Under the pieces are notes generated by a model, which worked only from the letters and a program-made list of their open reading frames with translations, had not been told where the DNA came from and ran no database searches. A program made the translations under genes and the position numbers. 9,418 nucleotides of DNA from Actinomycetota bacterium (GTDB lineage: Bacteria > Actinomycetota > Thermoleophilia > Solirubrobacterales > Solirubrobacteraceae), in assembly GCA_005788585.1 (NCBI GenBank), contig SYBY01000062.1, positions 1-9,418 on the forward strand, read 5' to 3'. Of the stretch, positions 1 to 5,444 are shown piece by piece; positions within the stretch are counted from its first letter, which is position 1, and each line of letters begins with the position of its first letter.

Positions 1-174
1 CGCGTCCGCGTCGTAGTCGACCGTGGCCTTCTCGGTCGCGTAGTTCACGGTGGCGGTGACGCCGTCGAGCTTGTTGAGCTTGCGCTCGATGCGGTTCGCG
101 CACGACGCGCACGTCATGCCGGTGATCGGCAGCTCGACGTGCTCGGCGGGCGGGTTGGCGCTGGTGGTGCTCAT
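1..174 (-). CDS. copA: Copper-exporting P-type ATPase, N-terminal fragment (CopA-like)
   Basis: Only the first 58 residues lie in the window; the gene runs off the left edge. The visible part is one heavy-metal-associated (HMA) ferredoxin-like domain with the Cu(I) site GMTCASC at residues 19-25 (Cys22 and Cys25), followed by the usual helix and strand ([11 protein letters not shown], then [14 protein letters not shown]). The GMTCASC form at the very N-terminus is typical of CopA/CtpV-type P1B ATPases, which pump Cu(I) out of the cytoplasm using ATP. A perfect Shine-Dalgarno (AGGAGGTG) sits 8 nt before the ATG. It starts 2 bp after the stop of the preceding copper-protein gene, so it is the third gene of one operon. 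The ATPase core is not visible, so a stand-alone HMA protein cannot be strictly excluded, but the context makes an ATPase much more likely. Confidence 0.82.
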   Translation of the reverse strand, partial: MSTTSANPPAEHVELPITGMTCASCANRIERKLNKLDGVTATVNYATEKATVDYDADA

Positions 175-176
175 GG

Positions 177-1019
177 CTACGCCACCTCCTGGGTGAACGC
201 GACGGTCTGGATCTCGCCGTCGACCTGGAACTGCAGGAACAGGCGGTACGCGCCCGTGGTGGGGAACGTGGCCTCGAAGCCGATGCCGTCCCCGTGCTCG
301 GTGGGGTGCACGTGCAGGAACGCGAGGTCGCCTTCGCGCAGCGCGACGAGGTGGCCGCCGGCGCCGAGGTACGGCTCGGTGGCGACGGGGCGCCCGTCCT
401 TCGTGACGGTGAACCGCAGCTCGGCTTCCTCGCCCTGCCGTGTGGGCGGCGTGTCGAGGCGGACGTCGTAGCCGCCGTCGCTCACCGCGGTCGTCTCCGG
501 CGTCGGCAGCGCGCGGAGATCCGCGGGGCCGTCGACGCGCAGGTCGGCGGCGAGCGTCACCGGCTCCTCGCCGTAGGAGAAGTCGGCGAACACGCGGTAC
601 GAGCCCGCGTCGTCGAGGCGCACGTCGGCGCTCCACGTGCCGTCTGCCGCCATGGTCGGGTGCAGGTGCTGAAAGCCGGTGAGATCGCGGCGGGCGACGA
701 TGAGGTGCATGCGCCGCTCGTGCTCGAGGTCGAAGTCGCGGATCGCGCGGCCGCGCTCGTCGACGATGCGGAAGCGCAGCTGCTCGGTGGCACCGCGCCG
801 GAGTTCGGGGGTGGTCAGCTCGACGCGCATCCCGTCGTCGGCGACCGCGAGGCCGCGGACGGGGTGGGCCTGCTGCTCTGCGGTGTGGCCGGCTGCGGAC
901 ATGTCGTCCTCCTTCGGGGTCGTGCTGGGGGGATCGATCGCGCCGCCGGCCACCGCGCCCCCGCCGAACAGGGCGGCGAGGACGGCGGCGTAGGCGGCGA
1001 GCTTGGCGGGCGCGCTCAT
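177..1019 (-). CDS. Membrane-anchored copper-operon protein with two tandem His-motif domains
   Basis: A 280-residue protein with an N-terminal hydrophobic segment (about residues 6-27, Ala/Gly/Leu rich) that should act as a signal anchor, placing the rest outside the membrane. The remainder is two beta-rich repeats of about 100 residues. Each carries a matching block: [17 protein letters not shown] at 105-121 and [17 protein letters not shown] at 223-239. The histidines have identical spacing (105/118/120 and 223/236/238). After each block comes a G-Y-R-(V/L)-F strand. This looks like an Ig-like, YtkA/CopC-type metal-binding fold, and a role as an extracytoplasmic copper binder is inferred. 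The ATG is chosen because it overlaps the copZ stop as ATGA; the open frame extends to 1247 but upstream of the ATG it is Arg-rich antisense-type sequence covering copZ. The exact family name is uncertain. Confidence 0.8.
   Translation of the reverse strand: MSAPAKLAAYAAVLAALFGGGAVAGGAIDPPSTTPKEDDMSAAGHTAEQQAHPVRGLAVADDGMRVELTTPELRRGATEQLRFRIVDERGRAIRDFDLEHERRMHLIVARRDLTGFQHLHPTMAADGTWSADVRLDDAGSYRVFADFSYGEEPVTLAADLRVDGPADLRALPTPETTAVSDGGYDVRLDTPPTRQGEEAELRFTVTKDGRPVATEPYLGAGGHLVALREGDLAFLHVHPTEHGDGIGFEATFPTTGAYRLFLQFQVDGEIQTVAFTQEVA
183..190 (-). promoter_or_regulatory. Strong Shine-Dalgarno of the copA-like gene
   Basis: On the minus strand this reads AGGAGGTG, with 8 nt to the ATG at 174. 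It lies inside the 3' end of the upstream coding region and fixes the start of the ATPase gene. Confidence 0.75.
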
Positions 1020-1222
1020 GAGGAGACCTCGTAGCCGGCGTCGGCGACTGCACGGCGGACGGCGTCCTCGGCGACATCGCTGCCCGTGACGGTGAGGCGG
1101 CCGGACGCGAGGTCGACGTCGACGGTGTCGACGCCGGCGATCTCGGCGACCTCCTCGCGGACGCTGCTGACGCAGTGGCCGCAGGTCATGCCGGTGACGG
1201 TGTATTCGCGGGTCTCGCACAT
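1016..1222 (-). CDS. copZ: Copper chaperone, HMA domain protein (CopZ-like)
   Basis: A 68-residue single-domain heavy-metal-associated protein. It has the Cu(I) motif GMTCGHC at residues 11-17 (Cys14, Cys17) and a further Cys at position 2. The length and the beta-alpha-beta-beta-alpha-beta layout ([52 protein letters not shown]) match CopZ chaperones, which carry Cu(I) in the cytoplasm to the N-terminal HMA domain of CopA. It is first in the copper operon. A strong AAAGGAG Shine-Dalgarno (1230-1236) sits 7 nt before the ATG. Its stop overlaps the next start by 4 bp (ATGA), which suggests translational coupling. Two palindromic operator-like sites upstream indicate copper-responsive control. 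Confidence 0.92.
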   Translation of the reverse strand: MCETREYTVTGMTCGHCVSSVREEVAEIAGVDTVDVDLASGRLTVTGSDVAEDAVRRAVADAGYEVSS

Positions 1223-1229
1223 GAGGCTG

Positions 1230-1236
1230 CTCCTTT
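1230..1236 (-). promoter_or_regulatory. Shine-Dalgarno of copZ
   Basis: It reads AAAGGAG on the minus strand, 7 nt before the ATG at 1222. This gene is translated from a leadered message, unlike most operon-leading genes in this window. Confidence 0.75.
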
Positions 1237-1238
1237 CG

Positions 1239-1257
1239 TATACCCATGGGGGGTATA
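1239..1257. promoter_or_regulatory. Second CsoR-like operator in the copZ leader
   Basis: On the minus strand the core reads ATACCCC-CCA-TGGGTAT. It has the same 7-3-7 design as the upstream site, with one mismatch between the arms. It lies downstream of the predicted start point (about 1264) and just before the Shine-Dalgarno. It may be a second repressor site; as RNA it could also form a 7-bp hairpin next to the ribosome site. Binding is inferred from sequence only. Confidence 0.55.
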
Positions 1258-1270
1258 TGGTGTGCGGGGC

Positions 1271-1300
1271 AACCTAGCAGATACCCCAGAGGGGTATCAA
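1271..1300 (-). promoter_or_regulatory. Promoter of the copper operon
   Basis: On the minus strand a TTGATA -35 box (1295-1300) is followed by 18 bp and a TAGGTT -10 box (1271-1276). The start point would be near 1264, giving a leader of about 42 nt. The palindromic operator lies in the spacer and overlaps the -35 box, a classic place for repression. Confidence 0.55.
1280..1298. promoter_or_regulatory. Perfect CsoR-like copper operator
   Basis: GATACCCCAGAGGGGTATC is a perfect inverted repeat with 8-bp arms and a 3-bp spacer. GC-rich C/G tracts flanked by ATA/TAT match the known style of CsoR-family Cu(I) repressor sites, and the adjacent operon handles copper. No csoR gene is seen in the window; it may lie beyond the left edge or elsewhere. 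Confidence 0.7.
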
Positions 1301-1305
1301 GAGGG

Positions 1306-1311
1306 TACGGT
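1306..1311 (+). promoter_or_regulatory. Leaderless -10 box of the crotonase gene
   Basis: TACGGT lies 6 nt before the GTG at 1318 and no good Shine-Dalgarno is present at normal spacing. It supports the GTG start. A matching -35 would fall inside the copper operator at 1280-1298. Confidence 0.45.
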
Positions 1312-1317
1312 CGCGAT

Positions 1318-2160
1318 GTGGATTACCAGCAGATCACCTACGAGCTGGCAGACGGCGTCGCGACGATCACCCTCGACCGTCCCGAGCAGCTGAACGCCTA
1401 CACCGCGCAGATGCACCACGAGCTCATCGACGCGCTCGACCGCTCTGACGCCGACGACGATGTGCGCGTCGTGGTCTTCACCGGCCGGGGCCGCGCCTTC
1501 TGCGCCGGCGCGGATCTCTCCGAGGGCGCGGCGACCTTCGACTCGTCGTCGGCGATCGGCATCGACGCCTACGAGGACGGCGGCGGACTGCTCACGCGGC
1601 GCATCTTCGAGAGCAAGAAGCCGGTGATCGGCGCGATCAACGGGTCGGCGGTCGGGGTCGGGCTGACGATGACGCTCGCCATGGACGTCCGGCTCGTGGC
1701 CGAGGGCGCGAAGCTGGGCTTCGTCTTCACGCGCCGGGGGATCGTGCCCGAGGCATGCTCGTCGTGGTTCCTGCCCCGGATCGTCGGCCTCTCGCAGGCG
1801 GCCGAGTGGGTGCTGACCGGCCGGGTGTTCGGCCCCGACGAGGCGCTGGCCGGCGGGCTCGTCCGCAGCGTGCACGCCCCGGGTGCGGTGCTCGACGCCG
1901 CCCGCGAGCTGGCGCGCGAGATGGCCGAGGGGACCTCGCCGGTCTCCGTGGCGATGTCGCGGCAGATGCTCTGGCGCATGCTCGGCGCGTCGTCCCCGGC
2001 CGAGGCGCACGCGATCGACTCGCGCGGGATCTTCGACCGGGGCCGGAGCGCCGACGCCGCGGAGGGCGTGACCGCGTTCCTGGAGAAGCGCCCGCCCGCG
2101 TTTCCGGACAAGGTGAGCGAGGACCTGCCGGACTGGTTCGTGCGCTGGCTGGAGACCTAG
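1318..2160 (+). CDS. Crotonase-fold protein (enoyl-CoA hydratase/isomerase family)
   Basis: A 280-residue protein of the enoyl-CoA hydratase/isomerase superfamily, acting on acyl-CoA thioesters in fatty-acid or related degradation. The two oxyanion-hole regions are present (GRGRAFCAGADL and AINGSAVGVGL). The two catalytic glutamates of classical hydratase are replaced: by my alignment Thr117 stands at the Glu144 position and Phe137 at the Glu164 position (rat numbering). A glutamate is found instead in IVPEACSS (Glu145). That matches the catalytic position of ECI2-like Delta3,Delta2-enoyl-CoA isomerases (PEGCSS), so isomerase or another crotonase reaction is more likely than hydration. GTG at 1318 is preferred over ATG at 1246, because the latter would code across both copper operators and adds non-homologous residues. 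It converges on a thiolase gene, sharing a 4-bp CTAG. Confidence 0.88.
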   Translation: MDYQQITYELADGVATITLDRPEQLNAYTAQMHHELIDALDRSDADDDVRVVVFTGRGRAFCAGADLSEGAATFDSSSAIGIDAYEDGGGLLTRRIFESKKPVIGAINGSAVGVGLTMTLAMDVRLVAEGAKLGFVFTRRGIVPEACSSWFLPRIVGLSQAAEWVLTGRVFGPDEALAGGLVRSVHAPGAVLDAARELAREMAEGTSPVSVAMSRQMLWRMLGASSPAEAHAIDSRGIFDRGRSADAAEGVTAFLEKRPPAFPDKVSEDLPDWFVRWLET

Positions 2161-3395
2161 CGCGCCTCGGGGTTCTCGAGCACGATCGCGACGCTCTGCC
2201 CCGACCCGACGCAGACGCCCGCCACGCCGTAACGAACGCCGCGCTCGCGCAGTTCCGTCGCGAGGCTGAGCGCGTAGCGTCCGCCGGTCGCGCCGAAGGG
2301 ATGGCCGATCGCGACCGCGCCGCCGGTGGGGTTGAGCTTCTCGTCGGGCACCTCGAAGCCGTCGAGCTGGTTCGGCAGCTCGCGCAGCACGCCGAGGGCC
2401 TGCGCGGAGAACGCCTCGTGGACCTCCCACACGTCGACGTCCTGCGGCGTGAGCCCCGCGCGGCGCAGCGCGGCGGGGATCGAGAACGCCGGCGAGATGC
2501 CCATGAAGCGCGGGTCCAGCGCATGGGTCGCCGACGAGACGATCCGGGCAAGCGGTTCGAGGCCGAGCTCGCGCGCCTCGTCGGCGCCGGCGAGCACCAG
2601 CGCGCTCGCCCCGTCGGAGAGCGGGGTCGAGTTGCCGGCGGTCATCTGCGTGGTGTTGGGCTGCGCGCGCAGGGCCGCGAGCCGCTCGAGTGAGGTGTCG
2701 TCACGGATGTGCTCGTCGTGCTCGAACGTCCGGCCCGGCGTCTTGCGGGTCGCCGCGATCTCGACGGGCCAGATCTCGCGGGCCAGCCTGCCGGAGTCCC
2801 GCGCGGCCGCTGCGTGCCGGTGCGAGCGCAGCGCGAACGCATCGATCTCCTCGCGCGTCAGCTCGTACCGGTCGGCGACGTTCTGCGCGGTCTTGATCAT
2901 CTCCACGTACGCCTCGGCGGCCAGGAGGTTCGGGTTCGGCGGGCCGCCCGCGCCCGACCACATCGTGTCGAGCATGAAGACCGGTCCGCGCGGCATGAAC
3001 GGCGCGTCGCCCTTCATCAGCGCCCAGCCCGATCGCGACATCGACTCCGCCCCGCCGGCGAGCCCCACGCCGAGGTCCCCTGCTTTGATGGCGTTGGCGA
3101 TCGACACCACGGCGGTCAGCCCCGAGGCGCAGAAGCGGTTGATGGTCTGGCCGGGCACCGAGTCGGGAAAGCCGGCGGCGAGGGCGCCCCACCGCGCGAC
3201 GTCGCCCATGCCCTCGTGCGCGGTGTTCACGCAGCCGGCGGCGATGTCCTCGATGCGGTCCTGCGGGACCCCGACCCGCTCACAGGCGGCGGCCATGGTC
3301 ATCCCGAGGAGGTCGTCGAGACGGATGTGCGAGAGCGATGAGGCGTAGTCGGCGAACGGGGTCCGCACGCCGCCGAGGATGTAGGCGTCGGTCAT
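2157..3395 (-). CDS. Thiolase (acetyl-CoA acyltransferase/acetyltransferase family)
   Basis: A 412-residue thiolase, a normal length for the family. It carries the nucleophilic Cys89 in NRFCASGL, HEAF at 326-329, GGAVAIGHPFGATGG near 358-372 with the conserved His365, and the second catalytic Cys395 in CVGSGQ, so the full active-site set is present. Such enzymes cleave 3-ketoacyl-CoA with CoA (beta-oxidation) or join two acyl-CoA in the reverse sense; the sequence alone does not fix substrate or direction. The neighbouring crotonase suggests acyl-CoA degradation. The ATG at 3395 gives the standard MTDAYILGGVRTPF start; an in-frame codon 24 bp upstream (3419) would add only unrelated residues. 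A TAGGTT box 7 nt upstream and no Shine-Dalgarno suggest a leaderless transcript. Confidence 0.93.
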   Translation of the reverse strand: MTDAYILGGVRTPFADYASSLSHIRLDDLLGMTMAAACERVGVPQDRIEDIAAGCVNTAHEGMGDVARWGALAAGFPDSVPGQTINRFCASGLTAVVSIANAIKAGDLGVGLAGGAESMSRSGWALMKGDAPFMPRGPVFMLDTMWSGAGGPPNPNLLAAEAYVEMIKTAQNVADRYELTREEIDAFALRSHRHAAAARDSGRLAREIWPVEIAATRKTPGRTFEHDEHIRDDTSLERLAALRAQPNTTQMTAGNSTPLSDGASALVLAGADEARELGLEPLARIVSSATHALDPRFMGISPAFSIPAALRRAGLTPQDVDVWEVHEAFSAQALGVLRELPNQLDGFEVPDEKLNPTGGAVAIGHPFGATGGRYALSLATELRERGVRYGVAGVCVGSGQSVAIVLENPEAR

Positions 3396-3402
3396 GAGCG
3401 CG

Positions 3403-3408
3403 AACCTA
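3403..3408 (-). promoter_or_regulatory. Leaderless -10 box of the thiolase gene
   Basis: It reads TAGGTT on the minus strand, 7 nt before the ATG at 3395. It is the same hexamer as the copper operon -10. Confidence 0.45.
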
Positions 3409-3434
3409 CGCCTGCCCACGGGCTCCCGCGTCGG

Positions 3435-3446
3435 TCAGTTGACTGA
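3435..3446. promoter_or_regulatory. Palindrome between divergent thiolase and ABM genes
   Basis: TCAGT-TG-ACTGA has perfect 5-bp arms around a 2-bp centre. It lies in the 70-bp divergent gap, just upstream of the ABM -10 box and about 30 bp upstream of the thiolase -10. It could be an operator for a dimeric regulator, but a 5-bp arm is short and I cannot assign a family. Confidence 0.3.
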
Positions 3447-3451
3447 ACCTC

Positions 3452-3457
3452 TAGGGT
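3452..3457 (+). promoter_or_regulatory. Leaderless -10 box of the ABM-domain gene
   Basis: TAGGGT lies 8 nt before the ATG at 3466, with no Shine-Dalgarno between them. Confidence 0.4.
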
Positions 3458-3465
3458 CGGCGGGC

Positions 3466-3813
3466 ATGAGCACCGGGCCGAGCATCCTCGTCGTGGCCGA
3501 CCTCCACGCCCTCTCGGGCGCCGAGCAGGAGTTGCACGTCCTGCTCGACGACCTGGCGGCAGGCGCACGGGCGGAGGCCGGCTGCACGAGCTTCCGGGTC
3601 CTCGAGGGCGCCGAGCCCGGCGAGCACGTGATCCTGTCGGGCTGGGTCGACGAGTCGGCACTGACGGCCCACTACGGCACGCCGCACTACCTGCGGTACC
3701 GCAGCGCGATCACACCGCTCCTGGCCCGCCCCAGCGACGTCGTGGTGCACCACGTCGCCGACTCGGTCCGGGCGATCGACCCCAATCCGCCGGAGCCGGG
3801 GCGCCTGGGCTAG
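3466..3813 (+). CDS. Antibiotic biosynthesis monooxygenase (ABM) domain protein
   Basis: A 115-residue protein whose first 95 or so residues fit the ABM dimeric alpha-beta barrel fold. Visible elements are strand SILVVADL (6-13), a helix with EQELHVLLDDLAAGARAEAGC (20-40), strand TSFRVLEGA, strand HVILSGWVDESALTAHY (54-70), the helix HYLRYRSAITPLLARP and the last strand DVVVHHV. The family includes small quinone-forming monooxygenases and heme-degrading enzymes, but many members are of unknown role; no substrate is evident here. The ATG at 3466 is chosen because the fold starts right after it; the in-frame ATG at 3394 would overlap the thiolase start. It converges on the methyltransferase gene with a shared CTAG. 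Confidence 0.75.
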   Translation: MSTGPSILVVADLHALSGAEQELHVLLDDLAAGARAEAGCTSFRVLEGAEPGEHVILSGWVDESALTAHYGTPHYLRYRSAITPLLARPSDVVVHHVADSVRAIDPNPPEPGRLG

Positions 3814-4421
3814 CGGGTTCTCCGGGCGACGAGCCAGGTGAACGGCTGGATGGTCCCCGACGGGGTGCGGTGCGCTTCCCGGTCGGTCCTGACGGGCTCG
3901 AAGCCACCGGCGAGCAGCGCGGTGAGGTCGTCGGCGCTGTACCGGCGCACCGGGAGCCCGGAGCACTGCTCGGGCCCGTCGGGGGCGAAGGTGCCGATGA
4001 TCGCGTGCCCGCCGGGGGCGACCGCACGGGCGGCGAGCTCGGCGTAGCGCGCGCGGTCTGCCTCGTCGGTGAGGAAATGCAGCACCGCGCGGTCGTGCCA
4101 GACGTCGTAGGTGCGGTCCGGCTGCCAGTCGAGCAGGTCGCCAGATCGCCAGGCGACCGTCGTGCCGCGTTCGCCGAGGCGATCGCGAGCCGTGTCGAGC
4201 GCGACCTGTGAGAGGTCGAGGACCGTGATGTCGCGATGTCCGCGGTCGAGCAGCCCGTCGACGAGGGTGGAGGCGCCGCCGCCGACGTCGACGACCGCGG
4301 CCTGCGGGGTCGCGACCTCGGCGATGAGGTCCAGCGAGGTGGTCGCCTGGGCCTGGTGCCAGCTGACCGTGGCGCCCTTCTCGGTGTAGGCGCTGTTCCA
4401 GTGCCCGGCGTCTGCGGTCAT
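3810..4421 (-). CDS. Class I SAM-dependent methyltransferase
   Basis: A 203-residue cytosolic Rossmann-fold methyltransferase. It has motif I VVDVGGGAS (43-51), the acidic end of strand 2 (VLDLS, Asp69), GDLLDW (94-99), YDVWHDRAVLHFL (105-117) as motif IV, and the post-motif APGGHAIIGTFAPDGP (135-150). The WHDRAVLHFL and ECSGLP-like region (QCSGLPVRRYS, 152-162) belongs to a common but uncharacterised subfamily distantly like thiopurine or trans-aconitate methyltransferases; the substrate is unknown. The start ATG at 4421 gives MTADAGHWNSAY, the usual beginning; a TTG at 4448 is a less likely alternative. It is divergent from the metal-sensing repressor gene (46 bp gap) and may share its control, though this is inferred from layout only. 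Confidence 0.85.
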   Translation of the reverse strand: MTADAGHWNSAYTEKGATVSWHQAQATTSLDLIAEVATPQAAVVDVGGGASTLVDGLLDRGHRDITVLDLSQVALDTARDRLGERGTTVAWRSGDLLDWQPDRTYDVWHDRAVLHFLTDEADRARYAELAARAVAPGGHAIIGTFAPDGPEQCSGLPVRRYSADDLTALLAGGFEPVRTDREAHRTPSGTIQPFTWLVARRTR

Positions 4422-4440
4422 GCCGGCAGCATCGCACAAA

Positions 4441-4462
4441 CATTCCAATGGGCGTTAGGATG
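4441..4462. promoter_or_regulatory. Imperfect dyad, candidate ArsR-family operator
   Basis: A 22-bp imperfect inverted repeat begins CATTCC and ends GGATG, with 7 of 11 base pairs matching. It covers the -10 box of the repressor gene, where ArsR/SmtB proteins often autoregulate. It also sits upstream of the divergent methyltransferase. Weak symmetry keeps confidence low. Confidence 0.3.
4456..4461 (+). promoter_or_regulatory. Leaderless -10 box of the ArsR-family gene
   Basis: TAGGAT lies 6 nt before the ATG at 4468 with no Shine-Dalgarno between them. Confidence 0.5.
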
Positions 4463-4467
4463 ACCCG

Positions 4468-4818
4468 ATGGCCGTCACGGATCGCTGCGAGCTGCTGTGC
4501 CTGGACCTGGAGGTCGCCGAGGAGCTGCGGGCCATCTTCCCCGAGCCGGCAGCGACCGATGGCTCCGCGGCCCGTGCGAAGGCGCTCGGGGATCCCACGC
4601 GGCTGGCGCTCGCCCTCACGCTCACCCGGGCCGAGGAGCTGTGCGTCTGCGACCTCGCGTGGATCAGCGGGAGGTCGGAGAACCTCGTCTCGCATCATCT
4701 GCGCACCCTGCGGGCCGCCGGCCTCGTGACGAGCAGGCGCGACGGGAAGATGGTGCTCTACCGCATCACCGAGGGCGCGCGGGACCTCCTGGCCTGCGTC
4801 ATGGCCGCGCGCGCATGA
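4468..4818 (+). CDS. ArsR/SmtB-family metal-sensing repressor (CadC/CmtR-like)
   Basis: A 116-residue winged-helix repressor. The recognition helix region (SGRSENLVSHHLRTLRAAGLV, about 67-87) and wing (RRDGKMVLYRIT) are typical. Metal-site cysteines are at 7 and 11 in the N-terminal arm (CELLC) and at 59 and 61 in ELCVCDL. This matches the CadC layout (Cys7, Cys11, Cys58, Cys60), which binds Cd(II), Pb(II) or Bi(III) in a thiolate site and then leaves DNA. A Cys110 near the C-terminus is extra. It leads an operon with a CDF-like transporter and an ICMT-family protein; its stop overlaps the transporter start by 4 bp (ATGA). The metal is most likely a soft divalent ion (Cd, Pb or Zn), but is not proven by sequence. 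Confidence 0.9.
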   Translation: MAVTDRCELLCLDLEVAEELRAIFPEPAATDGSAARAKALGDPTRLALALTLTRAEELCVCDLAWISGRSENLVSHHLRTLRAAGLVTSRRDGKMVLYRITEGARDLLACVMAARA

Positions 4819-5444
4819 GTACCCACGCCGTCCCCGGGCGCGCGCGCGTCGAGCACCTCGCCGGCAGGGCGCGGATGCTGTCGTGGTTCAGCCTGGGCTA
4901 CATGGTGCTCGAAGGCGGGATCGCGATCCTGGCGGGCATCATGGCGGGGTCCGTGGCGCTCATCGGGTTCGGCATCGACTCGGCCATCGAGGGCTTCGCC
5001 AGCGGGGTCATCGTCTGGCGCTTCACGGGCGCGCGCGTGTTCTCCGAGGCGGCCGAGCGGCGCGCCCAGCAGCTCGTCGCGGTGCAGTTCTTCATCCTCG
5101 CGCCGTACGTCGGGTTCGAGTCCGTCCAGGCGCTGGTGAACGCCGAACGCCCCGACGTGTCCTGGCTGGGCATCGCGCTCAGCGTGTCGAGCATCATCGT
5201 CATGCCGTACCTCGGCATCGCCAAGCAGCGGATCGCCGAGCAGCTCGGCTCGGCGGCGACGAAGGGGGAGGGCCAGCAGAACATGCTGTGCGCGTACCTC
5301 GCGGGCGCGCTCCTCGTGGGCCTGCTCGCCAACGCCGCGTTCGGCGCGTGGTGGCTGGACCCGGTCGTCGGGCTGCTCATCGCAGGCGTCGCGGTGCAGG
5401 AGGGCGTCGAGGCCTGGAAGGGTGAAGGGTGCGGCTGTGCCTGA
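4815..5444 (+). CDS. CDF-like cation efflux transporter
   Basis: A 209-residue membrane protein with about six transmembrane segments (near 22-42, 44-70, 86-108, 116-136, 157-178, 181-198), matching the membrane core of cation diffusion facilitators, which swap metal ions for protons. It lacks the usual C-terminal cytosolic metal domain (CDFs are normally about 300 residues). Segment 2 holds Asp55 and Glu59 (GFGIDSAIEGF), like the D-x3-D site. In segment 5 the usual H-x3-D appears as Cys159 and Ala163. DPxxGL at 182-187 is the conserved segment 6 signature. The tail ends GEGCGCA, a CxC that could bind metal. Start ATG at 4815 overlaps the repressor stop. Export of Cd or Zn-type ions is inferred from the regulator. 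Confidence 0.85.
   Translation: MSTHAVPGRARVEHLAGRARMLSWFSLGYMVLEGGIAILAGIMAGSVALIGFGIDSAIEGFASGVIVWRFTGARVFSEAAERRAQQLVAVQFFILAPYVGFESVQALVNAERPDVSWLGIALSVSSIIVMPYLGIAKQRIAEQLGSAATKGEGQQNMLCAYLAGALLVGLLANAAFGAWWLDPVVGLLIAGVAVQEGVEAWKGEGCGCA

Noticed and set aside
1020..1247. N-terminal extension of the tandem His-motif protein to 1247
   Set aside because: The extension is Arg/His-rich shadow coding over copZ. The ATG at 1019 overlaps the copZ stop and starts a proper hydrophobic anchor.
1246..1317. ATG at 1246 as the start of the crotonase
   Set aside because: The extra 24 residues would be coded across both copper operators and the divergent promoter, have no family similarity and lack a Shine-Dalgarno. 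GTG at 1318 fits the family and has a TANNNT box.
1297..2430. A 377-codon minus-strand frame opposite the crotonase
   Set aside because: Arg/Ala-rich composition typical of antisense frames, overlapping two well-supported genes.
3451..4698. A 415-codon minus-strand frame over the ABM, methyltransferase and ArsR genes
   Set aside because: Low-complexity Arg/Pro-rich product with no motif, and three recognised families cover the same region.
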